In this document: positions 18,115 to 26,169 of the stretch, one piece after another
How the letters are laid out: each line of letters begins with the position of its first letter
How positions within the stretch are numbered: the stretch's first letter is position 1
Source: an uncultured Pelagibacteraceae bacterium
Lineage (GTDB): Bacteria; Pseudomonadota; Alphaproteobacteria; Pelagibacterales; Pelagibacteraceae
Length of the DNA stretch: 64,000 bases
Direction: 5' to 3'
Assembly: GCA_902624315.1 (NCBI GenBank)
Contig: CACNXC010000003.1
Location: 62,001 to 126,000 of the forward strand
Notes under the pieces: generated by a model
Told to the model about the DNA's origin: nothing
What the model saw: only the letters and a program-made list of their open reading frames with translations
Databases searched by the model: none
Made by a program: the position numbers and the translations under genes

Positions 18115-18483
18115 TTATCCAACCTTCGAAATATTACCTGCTACCTGTAATGATTTATTAAACTTTAACTTTTGATCAGCATTTAGTTCAGAATATAATT
18201 TCACTAAAAAGTTATAATTTACATTCATATGACCTTCTTGTGATTTCTCTAAATTTATAAGATATTCTGAAAAATCCTCAAAAAAATAATTAATTGGCAC
18301 TTTAAGATAATTCGATAATTGTAATAACCTTATTGAACTTACCCCATTAGTGCCTTTTTCATATTTTTGAATTTGTTGAAATGTGACGTTGATTGCTTTT
18401 GCTACTTTAGTTTGAGTTAAACCTAGTGCTAGTCGTCTAAGCTTAAGCTTATTGCCTAAATGCTTATTAAAATTATCTTCCAT
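18115..18483 (-). CDS. XRE-family helix-turn-helix regulator
   Basis: A 122-residue protein. Residues about 12-65 form a Cro/C1 helix-turn-helix (RRLALGLTQTKVAKAINVTFQQIQKYE split across the turn), and the C-terminal half is a short helical tail. Alphaproteobacteria carry many similar small XRE regulators of uncharacterised targets. An inverted repeat lies 23-45 bases upstream of its start, which suggests autoregulation. It follows aapP on the same strand after 162 bases with its own candidate -35 (TTGACA). Confidence 0.85.
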   Translation of the reverse strand: MEDNFNKHLGNKLKLRRLALGLTQTKVAKAINVTFQQIQKYEKGTNGVSSIRLLQLSNYLKVPINYFFEDFSEYLINLEKSQEGHMNVNYNFLVKLYSELNADQKLKFNKSLQVAGNISKVG

Positions 18484-18505
18484 TAAGACCCCTCTTAATT
18501 TTTTA

Positions 18506-18528
18506 AAAAACTAATTGAACTAGTTTTT
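18506..18528. promoter_or_regulatory. Inverted repeat upstream of the XRE gene, candidate operator
   Basis: Arms AAAAACTA and TAGTTTTT (8 bases each, perfect) flank the 7-base spacer ATTGAAC. The centre is about 34 bases before the XRE start codon. The rest of the 162-base gap 18484-18645 holds a TTGACA hexamer at 18591-18596 (minus strand) and a 12-base palindrome AGAAATATTTCT at 18619-18630, but no gene. Confidence 0.5.
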
Positions 18529-18645
18529 AATACCTACTGCAACAATAAATTTTTATTTTTTTTGCTTAAAAACCCGTATTAGGGGAAATATGTCAAGCAT
18601 TACTTCAGCTATAATTTGAGAAATATTTCTTGAAATTAGCTTGAA

Positions 18646-19380
18646 CTATAGTATCTGGCTGAGGAAAAGTTTGGTTCTATCACTCTTTGGATTAGCAAAA
18701 AATTCTTTGGTATCAGCTTTTTCTACTATCATTCCTTCATCCATAAATATCATTTGATCTGCAACTTCTTTTGCAAAACCCATTTCATGTGTAACTACGA
18801 TCATAGTCATTCCTTGTTTTGCCAAATTAACCATAACATCTAACACTTCTTTAATCATTTCAGGGTCTAAAGCTGAAGTGGGTTCATCAAAAAGCATAAT
18901 TTTTGGCTCCATACATAAAGCTCTTGCAATTGCAGCTCTTTGTTGTTGTCCTCCAGATAATTGACCTGGATATTTTTGTGCTTGATCAAGAATTTGTACC
19001 CTTTCTAGATGTTTTAATGCTAATTCTTCTGCCTCTTTTTTAGGCATTTTTTTAACCCAAATAGGAGCCAATGTGCAGTTATCCAAAATAGATAAGTGAG
19101 GAAATAAATTAAATTGTTGAAATACCATTCCAACCTCAGCTCTTATTTGTTCAATATTTTTTGTATCCTCTGTTAATTCAGTTCCATCCACGACAATATT
19201 ACCTTCTTGATGCTCTTCTAATCTATTAATACATCGAATTAATGTAGACTTTCCTGATCCAGATGGACCACAAACAACAATTTTTTCTTTTGGTTTAACT
19301 TCTAAATTTATTCCTTTTAAAACTTGAAAATCACCAAACCACTTATTCATATTACTTATTTGGATAATACTATCTGACAT
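18646..19380 (-). CDS. aapP: General L-amino acid ABC transporter ATP-binding protein
   Basis: A 244-residue ABC ATPase of the polar amino acid group. Walker [10 protein letters not shown] is at 38-46, LSGGQQQR near 142-149 and DEPTSALDP near 166-174, and the switch His is in VVTHEMGFA. It energises the Aap (Bzt-like) importer together with AapQ and AapM. It is the last gene of the aapJQMP cluster, 6 bases after aapM. The neighbours make the AapP assignment secure. Confidence 0.94.
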   Translation of the reverse strand: MSDSIIQISNMNKWFGDFQVLKGINLEVKPKEKIVVCGPSGSGKSTLIRCINRLEEHQEGNIVVDGTELTEDTKNIEQIRAEVGMVFQQFNLFPHLSILDNCTLAPIWVKKMPKKEAEELALKHLERVQILDQAQKYPGQLSGGQQQRAAIARALCMEPKIMLFDEPTSALDPEMIKEVLDVMVNLAKQGMTMIVVTHEMGFAKEVADQMIFMDEGMIVEKADTKEFFANPKSDRTKLFLSQIL

Positions 19381-19386
19381 AAATTT

Positions 19387-20829
19387 TTATCTATCGGTTT
19401 TATATTTTTGTTCTAGATTATAACTATATTTACTCATTGCATAACAAATAATCCAGAAAATTATAGCAGCAAATACATACCCTTCCATAGCAAATCCTAA
19501 CCATTTCGGATTTGTTTTAGCTAAATTTAACATCCCAACTATTTCTAATAATCCGACAACAAATATTAATGGAGTGTCTTTTACTAATGCTAAGAAAGTA
19601 TTTGCTATTCCTGGTATTACTAATTTAAGAGCTTGTGGTAAAATTACGAAAATATGCATTTTCCAATAACCCATACCTAGTGATTTTGCAGCCTCATATT
19701 GACCTCTTGGTAAAGCTTGTAAACCACCTCTGATAACTTCCGCAACATATGCAGCCTCAAATAAAGAAATTGCAATTATGGCTCTTACTAATTTATCAAT
19801 GAAAAAGTCCTCTGGTAAAAACATCGGAAACATTACGGCAGACATAAATAAAACTGTTATCAGTGGAACACCTCTCCAAAATTCAATAAAGCCAACTGAT
19901 ATATATCTAATTAATGGAAATTCTGATCTTCTCCCAAGAGCAAAAGCCATTCCAATTGGAAAACAGAATATAAGACAGAAAAAAGAAATTATAAATGTTA
20001 GCGACAGACCTCCCCATGCACCTGTTTCAACCCAATTTAAACCGTCTAATTTTCCAAGCTCAATGTATTCTTCAAAAAAAAGAAAATATTTCAAAATTAC
20101 ATAAAGCGCTAAAGGAACTATTAAAAAATAGTAAAACTTAAATTTACTTGGAATAAAAAAACCAATGATGATAGATAAAATTGCAGCAATAATTCCATAA
20201 GAAAAGTCAAAAAATACTGGGCCACCTGAAATAAAGAAGAAGATAAACAAAAACGCAATTAAAGGATAAATAACTACATAATAGAGTGTTAAATATTTCT
20301 TAAATTTATCAGTCGCAAAATATCCAACAGAACCAAGTAACACCAAAGCGACAAATGATAAATTAATTCTCCATTGTTCTGCATTTGGATACATTCCATA
20401 CATAAATCTTCTCATCCAAACTTTAATATATGTCCAGCATGCACCAGAGCCTGTGCAAACATCTTTTGTATCTCCTGCAAAACTGGCATCAATAACAAAC
20501 CAGCTTAATATAGGTGGTAGTGATTTGATAATTATGAATATTATCAACAATGATAAAACAGCATTAAAATTATTCGTATTAATATGTTTGTTTAGGAGGT
20601 CTAAATTTTTTATTCCGCTGTACTCTATTCGAATGAAATAAAGACCAATAAAACCAAGTATTAGAGGCAATAGGAAACTTAAAAAATTAGGCAAAAATCC
20701 AGTTAAATTTAATCTAAAAAATGAATTTAGAAAAACGTCTAAAATACTAATAAAAAACAAAAAAGAACCAAGATACAAAAAAGTATTAAGATTAGTTCTA
20801 TCAGGTTTTAAAAAATTAATACTCGACAT
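19387..20829 (-). CDS. aapM: General L-amino acid ABC transporter permease
   Basis: A 480-residue inner-membrane permease of the HisM/BztC type. The C-terminal transport domain has the coupling motif EAAKSLGMGYWKM and PQALKLVIPG. The N-terminal half contains several extra hydrophobic segments (about residues 160-250), so the protein is 50-100 residues longer than usual AapM/BztC. A Cys-bearing loop (DVCTGSGACW, near 117-126) is probably periplasmic. It overlaps the aapQ stop by one base. Confidence 0.93.
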   Translation of the reverse strand: MSSINFLKPDRTNLNTFLYLGSFLFFISILDVFLNSFFRLNLTGFLPNFLSFLLPLILGFIGLYFIRIEYSGIKNLDLLNKHINTNNFNAVLSLLIIFIIIKSLPPILSWFVIDASFAGDTKDVCTGSGACWTYIKVWMRRFMYGMYPNAEQWRINLSFVALVLLGSVGYFATDKFKKYLTLYYVVIYPLIAFLFIFFFISGGPVFFDFSYGIIAAILSIIIGFFIPSKFKFYYFLIVPLALYVILKYFLFFEEYIELGKLDGLNWVETGAWGGLSLTFIISFFCLIFCFPIGMAFALGRRSEFPLIRYISVGFIEFWRGVPLITVLFMSAVMFPMFLPEDFFIDKLVRAIIAISLFEAAYVAEVIRGGLQALPRGQYEAAKSLGMGYWKMHIFVILPQALKLVIPGIANTFLALVKDTPLIFVVGLLEIVGMLNLAKTNPKWLGFAMEGYVFAAIIFWIICYAMSKYSYNLEQKYKTDR

Positions 20830-21980
20830 TATTTCTCCTGAATAGCTATTTTTTTGTTATACCAGTTCATTAAAATTGAGATCGAAATACTCAAAGTTAG
20901 ATAAGTAAACATGGTGATTGATACTATTTCAATTGCTTTACCGGTTTGCATTAATGCTGTTCCGGCAAAGACTAATACTAAATCTGGATAAGCTATCGCA
21001 GCTGCTAAAGATGAATTTTTAGTTAAATTTAAGTATTGATTGGTTGTTGGTGGAATTATTATTCTCAAAGCTTGAGGCATAATTACTAATTTAAGTACTT
21101 GATTTGGAGTAAGTCCAATTGATGCTGCTGCCTCTTTTTGACCTTTACCAACACCTTGAATTCCAGCTCTGACACATTCTGCAATAAATGTTGCTGTATA
21201 TAAAGATAAAGATAATGTTAATGCTATTAATTCTGGGGGTAAACTAACTCCACCCTCATAAATAAAAGATGTTGTTGCCAATTGTTTTAAAACAGGAACC
21301 TCAAAAGAAAGTTTTACGCCACCAATTAAAAAACTTAAAAGTGGAAGAATAAAAATCAGTCCTAAAGAAATTAAAAAAACTGGAATTTGTTTACCTTGAT
21401 TTTCTTGAACTTTTTTGGCGTGCGCTCGTATAACAATAATTGCTATGATTGCAGCTATAATTGAATAAAAAAAAATATTAAAATTTTGCCAAATAAATGC
21501 TGGAACATATAACCCTTTTATAGTTAGAAAAAAAACTCCAAACATTGCTTCAGCATCTTGTGGAAGTGGCAAAGCACGTAAAGCAGCAAAATACCAAAAG
21601 AAAATTTGAAGTAATAATGGAATATTTCTAAAAAACTCTACATAGAAAGCTGCAAATTTATTAATTAGATAATTAGGTGATAATCTTGCTATACCAACTA
21701 TTACTCCTAAGATTGTTGCGATAATTATTCCAATGACTGAAACAAGAATTGTATTCAAAAGGCCAACTAAATAAGCTCTGAAATATGAGTGTGATCCATC
21801 ATATTCAATTAATGAAAACTGAACGTCAAAAGAAGATTCTTGAGATAGAAAACCATAACCAAAATCAATACCTCTATTTTCCATATTGATTTGGGCGTTA
21901 TAAGTAAAAAATCCGAAAACTAAGACTACAGCTAAAACTGTAATTAATTGTGGGACTATGTCTTTAAGTTTAAAATTCAC
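20829..21980 (-). CDS. aapQ: General L-amino acid ABC transporter permease
   Basis: A 383-residue permease of the HisM/AapQ type. It has an N-terminal membrane anchor, a periplasmic stretch, and a C-terminal domain with the EAAASIGLTPNQVL coupling motif and MPQALRIIIPP. It starts with GTG at 21980. It lies 74 bases after aapJ, and that gap contains a strong hairpin, so aapQMP transcript levels are probably lower than aapJ. Confidence 0.93.
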   Translation of the reverse strand: MNFKLKDIVPQLITVLAVVLVFGFFTYNAQINMENRGIDFGYGFLSQESSFDVQFSLIEYDGSHSYFRAYLVGLLNTILVSVIGIIIATILGVIVGIARLSPNYLINKFAAFYVEFFRNIPLLLQIFFWYFAALRALPLPQDAEAMFGVFFLTIKGLYVPAFIWQNFNIFFYSIIAAIIAIIVIRAHAKKVQENQGKQIPVFLISLGLIFILPLLSFLIGGVKLSFEVPVLKQLATTSFIYEGGVSLPPELIALTLSLSLYTATFIAECVRAGIQGVGKGQKEAAASIGLTPNQVLKLVIMPQALRIIIPPTTNQYLNLTKNSSLAAAIAYPDLVLVFAGTALMQTGKAIEIVSITMFTYLTLSISISILMNWYNKKIAIQEK

Positions 21981-22006
21981 TTTGCCGATAATATATGAGT
22001 TTATAA

Positions 22007-22036
22007 AAAAAGGGCTAGAAAAATCTAGCCCTTTTT
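22007..22036 (-). terminator. Intercistronic terminator-like hairpin between aapJ and aapQ
   Basis: Thirteen-base perfect arms (AAAAAGGGCTAGA and TCTAGCCCTTTTT) flank a four-base loop, followed by a T-run in the minus direction. It sits after the aapJ stop and before the aapQ GTG. The form is an intrinsic terminator or a 3' stabilising stem allowing partial readthrough. Confidence 0.9.
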
Positions 22037-22054
22037 AATTAATTTAAACTACAA

Positions 22055-23095
22055 TTATCTTGCAGGTGGAACGTAAAGTATTCCGCCTTTTGTCCATAAT
22101 TGGTTTGGACCTCTGTCTGGTAAAATTCCAGTGTCAGCTATATTTCTCTTATAACTTTCACCATAATTACCAACTTGCTTGATAATTCTTAAGCTCCAGT
22201 CGTTGTCTAGACCAAAAGCAGCACCTAATTCACCTTCAGCTCCAACTAATCTTTTGATTGCTGGGTTGTCTGAAGTTTTCATCATGTCTGCATTTGCTGA
22301 AGTAATACCATATTCTTCAGCTTCGATCATAGTGTTCAAAGACCATCTAACGATATCTTCCCAAACTGCATCACCTTGTCTAACAACTGGTCCTAAAGGT
22401 TCTTTAGAAATAGTTTCTGGTAGAACAATGTGTTCATCAGGGTTTTTCATTTTTGTTCTTTGAGCAGCTAAACCAGATTTATCAGTAGTATATGTATCAC
22501 ATCTACCTGCATCGTAAGCAGCAACAACTTCGTCAGCTTTTTCAAATGCAACTGGCTCATAAGAAATTCCTTTTGAATTAAAGAAGTCTCTCATGTTTAA
22601 CTCAGTTGTTGTACCAATATTTGTACAAGCTGAGATACCATCTTTGAATTGGCTAGTTGAAGTGATACCTGAGCTTTTTCTTACCATGAAGCCTTGACCA
22701 TCGTAGAAGTTTACTCCAACGAAAGTAAGTCCGATATCAGCATCTCTAGAAAGAGTCCAAGTTGTGTTTCTTGATAAGATATCAATCTCACCAGAAGTTA
22801 AAGCAGTAAATCTTTCTTTAGCACTTAGTGGTGTAAACTTAACTTTGTTTGCATCACCTAATACTGCAGCAGCTACAGCTCTACATACATCAACGTCAAC
22901 ACCAGTCCAATTTCCTGCCGCATCAGCATTAGAAAATCCTGGAAGACCTTGAGATACTCCACATCTTACAAACCCTTTTTTCTGAGTGTTTTTAAGTGTT
23001 TTAGATTTTTTAGCAGCCATAGACTCTGTTGTAAAAGTGAACAACACAGCAACCATAGCAACTAAAGAAGTTAATTGTTTTAAGTATTTAAACAT
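22055..23095 (-). CDS. aapJ: General L-amino acid-binding periplasmic protein
   Basis: A 346-residue family 3 solute-binding protein. A signal peptide covers residues 1-28 (ending ESMAA), and the body shows GFVRCGVSQGLPGFS, DVDVCRAVAAAVLGD and LSRNTTWTLSRD, the AapJ/BztA hallmarks. It binds a broad range of L-amino acids in the periplasm and delivers them to AapQM. Codon choice and residue content (more Ala, Gly, Val) suggest high expression, in line with the isolating hairpin downstream. Its leader carries a promoter and two hairpins. Confidence 0.96.
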   Translation of the reverse strand: MFKYLKQLTSLVAMVAVLFTFTTESMAAKKSKTLKNTQKKGFVRCGVSQGLPGFSNADAAGNWTGVDVDVCRAVAAAVLGDANKVKFTPLSAKERFTALTSGEIDILSRNTTWTLSRDADIGLTFVGVNFYDGQGFMVRKSSGITSTSQFKDGISACTNIGTTTELNMRDFFNSKGISYEPVAFEKADEVVAAYDAGRCDTYTTDKSGLAAQRTKMKNPDEHIVLPETISKEPLGPVVRQGDAVWEDIVRWSLNTMIEAEEYGITSANADMMKTSDNPAIKRLVGAEGELGAAFGLDNDWSLRIIKQVGNYGESYKRNIADTGILPDRGPNQLWTKGGILYVPPAR

Positions 23096-23114
23096 ATTTC
23101 TTCCTATTGTTTAT

Positions 23115-23132
23115 TTATTTGTTAACAAATAA
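23115..23132. promoter_or_regulatory. 18-base perfect palindrome in the aapJ leader
   Basis: TTATTTGTTAACAAATAA reads the same on both strands and lies 20-37 bases upstream of the aapJ start. It could be a protein operator or, in RNA, a stem near the ribosome site. Confidence 0.6.
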
Positions 23133-23151
23133 TTCAAAATTACTTTTGAAT
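23132..23151 (-). promoter_or_regulatory. Stem-loop with GNRA-type loop at the predicted 5' end of aapJ mRNA
   Basis: In the aapJ sense, ATTCAAAA, GTAA, TTTTGAAT form an 8-base-pair stem closed by a GUAA tetraloop. It starts right after the predicted transcription start and directly precedes the 18-base palindrome. Confidence 0.6.
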
Positions 23152-23158
23152 ATTCTTA

Positions 23159-23187
23159 ATTTAAGCATGATAAAAATGGGTGTTCAA
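23159..23187 (-). promoter_or_regulatory. Candidate sigma-70 promoter of aapJ
   Basis: On the minus strand TTGAAC (23187-23182) and TTAAAT (23164-23159) are 17 bases apart. Transcription would start near 23152, giving a leader of about 57 bases that consists almost wholly of the two hairpins. No other good promoter was seen in 23096-23260. Confidence 0.5.
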
Positions 23188-23260
23188 GGGAAATTTAATC
23201 TCATTTCAAATTAATTAAAAATCTAGTCAAGATAAATTTTAACCAAAAATGTGCTAGTAA

Positions 23261-23337
23261 TGGCGCGCCCTGAAGGATTCGAACCTACGACCCTCGGTTT
23301 AGAAAACCGATGCTCTATCCAGCTGAGCTAAGGGCGC
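23261..23337 (-). tRNA. tRNA-Arg (anticodon TCT)
   Basis: A 77-base cloverleaf on the minus strand. The acceptor stem GCGCCCT pairs with AGGGCGC, the D-arm has AGCTCAGCTGGATAGAGC, the anticodon loop is TTCTAAA with TCT (reads AGA/AGG codons, which are common in this AT-rich genome), the T-arm has GGTTCGAATCC, the discriminator is G and CCA is encoded. Confidence 0.96.
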
Positions 23338-23365
23338 AAAATCATACTACATATACAATAATTAA

Positions 23366-24772
23366 TTAATTTTTAAAAAGAAATTTTTTCATAAGAAGCA
23401 AAATTGTTAATAACTCAATTCGTCCAACAATCATGAAAAAAATAAGACAATATTTGGTAAAATATGAAAGGTTATAAAAAGTTAGATCACTTAAACCATA
23501 TGAACTTGAATTGACAGTATTCATTAATGTTAAAATAGATAACTTAAATGAATTTTCAAAGCTAAATTCGCTCATAGTCAATAATGTTGTTAAAATAAAA
23601 AGTGATAAAATAAATACGAGAACTGATAAAAAATATTTACTTATCTCATTAAAGTCAAAATTAACCTCAGAAAAAAATAACTTATTCTTGTATATATTTT
23701 TTGGTCTACTGAATGATAAAATCTGATTAATTGAATATATAAATAAAGAATAAATTTTCATAAATCTCAAACCTGAACTTGTGGAAAAAAAAGATCCTCC
23801 AATAATTACCAAAATTAAATAAATGAAAGTCAAATTTGTATTTGAATTATCTAATGTAAAACCAATATTCGACATACTACTTGATATTGACAAAAAATAA
23901 TTCAAAAAGTTTTGATTAAAACTAAAAAATAAAAAAAAGATAATTAAGACTATAACGAAGTAAATTATTAAATTGAGATCTTCATATAGAAAATTAATAT
24001 TTTTTCTCTTGAAGAAAAATAAGTTGTAACTAAAAAAAATACTAAAAAAAGACGACAACATCAAAAATGATAAAATAATAGTTTGAGTGTCATCTCTGAT
24101 TATACTGAATAAATCATTTGTAGGTAAAAAACCGCCTGAAGAAATTAACGAAAATGCTAAATTTAAAGAGTCAAAAGTTCTTATAGAAAATATATTTAGT
24201 ATTACAAAAATTACTAAAGTTATACCAGAATATATGAAAAAAACTTTTATAGCTTGTTTAAATACTTCTGAAGTATTAAATGAAAAAAAATTTGTTAAAG
24301 TTTTTTTAAAATTTTCATCGTAAATATCTATTAAATAAATTATAGAAAATAAGAAATATAATCCACCAATCCATTGGGTAGTTGACCTCCATAAAATCAA
24401 ACTCTGATCTATATTTTTAATATTTTCAAAGATGGTAAAACCAGTAGATGTAAAACCTGAAACTGCTTCAAAAAAAGAATTTATAAAAGTTAAGTTGTAA
24501 ATACTTAGGTAAAAAGGAATAGATAAAATTAAAGGTAGTAAAATATAACCCAAAAAAACAGTTAAAATTTTTTGAAAAATTGATGTTTTTTTAGGCGATA
24601 TTTTTAGTTTATAGAAAAGAATAGCTAGAATTGAAGATAAAAATAAACTTAAGTAATAAGTATCTAAGTTTAAATAAAGATTGAAATAGTAAGAATAAAT
24701 TATATTAAAAAATGATAAAATAGAAATTAATCCAAAAAAGAAACTTAGATATTTAATTTGCAATCCAAACAT
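23366..24772 (-). CDS. trkH: Trk potassium uptake membrane protein
   Basis: A 468-residue TrkH/KtrB-family protein with about ten hydrophobic segments. The four pore loops are recognisable, including SGFTSTGFTIFE near residue 105, SSGGFLPTND near 210, SMSNIGFT and the last SSYGLSDLTFYN. It imports K+ under control of TrkA. It starts four bases after the trkA stop in the ntrY-ntrX-trkA-trkH run. Confidence 0.93.
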   Translation of the reverse strand: MFGLQIKYLSFFFGLISILSFFNIIYSYYFNLYLNLDTYYLSLFLSSILAILFYKLKISPKKTSIFQKILTVFLGYILLPLILSIPFYLSIYNLTFINSFFEAVSGFTSTGFTIFENIKNIDQSLILWRSTTQWIGGLYFLFSIIYLIDIYDENFKKTLTNFFSFNTSEVFKQAIKVFFIYSGITLVIFVILNIFSIRTFDSLNLAFSLISSGGFLPTNDLFSIIRDDTQTIILSFLMLSSFFSIFFSYNLFFFKRKNINFLYEDLNLIIYFVIVLIIFFLFFSFNQNFLNYFLSISSSMSNIGFTLDNSNTNLTFIYLILVIIGGSFFSTSSGLRFMKIYSLFIYSINQILSFSRPKNIYKNKLFFSEVNFDFNEISKYFLSVLVFILSLFILTTLLTMSEFSFENSFKLSILTLMNTVNSSSYGLSDLTFYNLSYFTKYCLIFFMIVGRIELLTILLLMKKFLFKN

Positions 24773-24776
24773 CTAA

Positions 24777-26168
24777 TTATACTGAACTTAATCTAAAGAT
24801 ATTTTCAACAAAAGATATAGAGTCTTTTTTAACAATAAATACAACTCTATCATCTTTTTTAAAAACAAAATTGGATCTAGGTATAATTATTTTTTTATCT
24901 CTTAATACAGCACCAATTCTTAATTCATCTGGTAAATTGGAATTTTTAATTTCTTTGTTAATTAGTTCAGAAGTCTCAATTATTTCAGCTTCAATTACCT
25001 CGTATTCACCATCTGATAAAGTATAAGCATTTTCAATTGTTCCTTTGTGTATATGCTTTAAAATACTTGAAACAGTAGTCATTCTTGGATCAATTAAATC
25101 ATCAATTTTTAATGATGATTGGAGAAGTGAATAATTTGGCTTGTTAATCAATGCCATTGTTCTTTTATCATCTATATCTTTTTGGTCTTTAGCAAATTTT
25201 TCAACTAAGACACTTACCATTAAGTTATCTTCATCATCATTTGTAAGAGCTAATACAGTTTCGGCTTCCCCTAAATTTGCTTCAGTTAAAACTTCTTCAT
25301 CTAATCCATCACCATTTATAATAATAGCATCGTTTAACTGATTTGCTAAAAACTCTGCTCGCTCTTTATTCTTCTCAACGATTTTAACTCGCACTGTTTC
25401 TAAGGTCTCTTCAATGTTCTTAGCTAAATTAAAACCAATATTTCCTCCACCAATAATTAAAATCTTTTTTGAAATTTTTTCTTCATGACCAAAAGCTTCG
25501 AGAGTTTCTGACATTTGTGATGAATTAATAATTACATAAATTTTGTCATCTTTTTTTACCGAGTCTGTTTTTTTTGGAATAAAAAATTTATTATCTCGAT
25601 TAATTCCAATAATATTTGCCTCTAATTTTGGGTATTTATTTGTGAGTTCATTAAACTTAATACCTATAGATTTACAATCCTCTTTAATAAATATTTCCAA
25701 TAATCTTATTTTATTATCAGCAAATGGCACACTATCTAATGCGCCTGGAGCCTCTAATTTTCTTTGAATTGATCTAGAAATTTCAATTTCAGGAGAAATG
25801 ATTACATCAATTGGTAAATTTTCTTTATTATAAACTCTTGTGAATCTTGGGTTAAGATAGTCTTGAGACCTAATTCTTGCTATTTTTTTTTGAATATTGA
25901 ATATGGAAAATGCTATTTGGCAAATAAGCATATTAATTTCGTCATTTCTTGTAACTGCTATGATCATGTCTGTTTCAGCAGCATTGGCCTTCTCAAGAAT
26001 TGATGGATATGTAGCTTTTCCAACTATCGCCTTAACATCTAAACTGTCATTAATTTTTTGGATATCTTCACTTGATTGATCAATAACTGTTATCGAATGA
26101 CCTTGTTCACTTAATAACTTTGCAATAGTAAAACCTACTCTACCAGCACCACAGATGATTATATTCAT
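24777..26168 (-). CDS. trkA: Trk system potassium transport regulator
   Basis: A 463-residue protein made of two RCK modules. NAD-binding Rossmann motifs are GAGRVGFTIAKLL (residues about 5-17) and GGGNIGFNLAKNI (near 235), and each is followed by a RCK_C domain. It binds nucleotide and gates TrkH. It lies one base from the ntrX stop and four from trkH, so it is part of the same operon. Length is as usual. Confidence 0.96.
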   Translation of the reverse strand: MNIIICGAGRVGFTIAKLLSEQGHSITVIDQSSEDIQKINDSLDVKAIVGKATYPSILEKANAAETDMIIAVTRNDEINMLICQIAFSIFNIQKKIARIRSQDYLNPRFTRVYNKENLPIDVIISPEIEISRSIQRKLEAPGALDSVPFADNKIRLLEIFIKEDCKSIGIKFNELTNKYPKLEANIIGINRDNKFFIPKKTDSVKKDDKIYVIINSSQMSETLEAFGHEEKISKKILIIGGGNIGFNLAKNIEETLETVRVKIVEKNKERAEFLANQLNDAIIINGDGLDEEVLTEANLGEAETVLALTNDDEDNLMVSVLVEKFAKDQKDIDDKRTMALINKPNYSLLQSSLKIDDLIDPRMTTVSSILKHIHKGTIENAYTLSDGEYEVIEAEIIETSELINKEIKNSNLPDELRIGAVLRDKKIIIPRSNFVFKKDDRVVFIVKKDSISFVENIFRLSSV

Positions 26169-26169
26169 T

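Noticed and set aside
18619-18630. 12-base palindrome AGAAATATTTCT as a terminator of aapP
   Set aside because: It has no loop and no following U-run, and short A/T palindromes are common by chance in this composition; kept only as a note.
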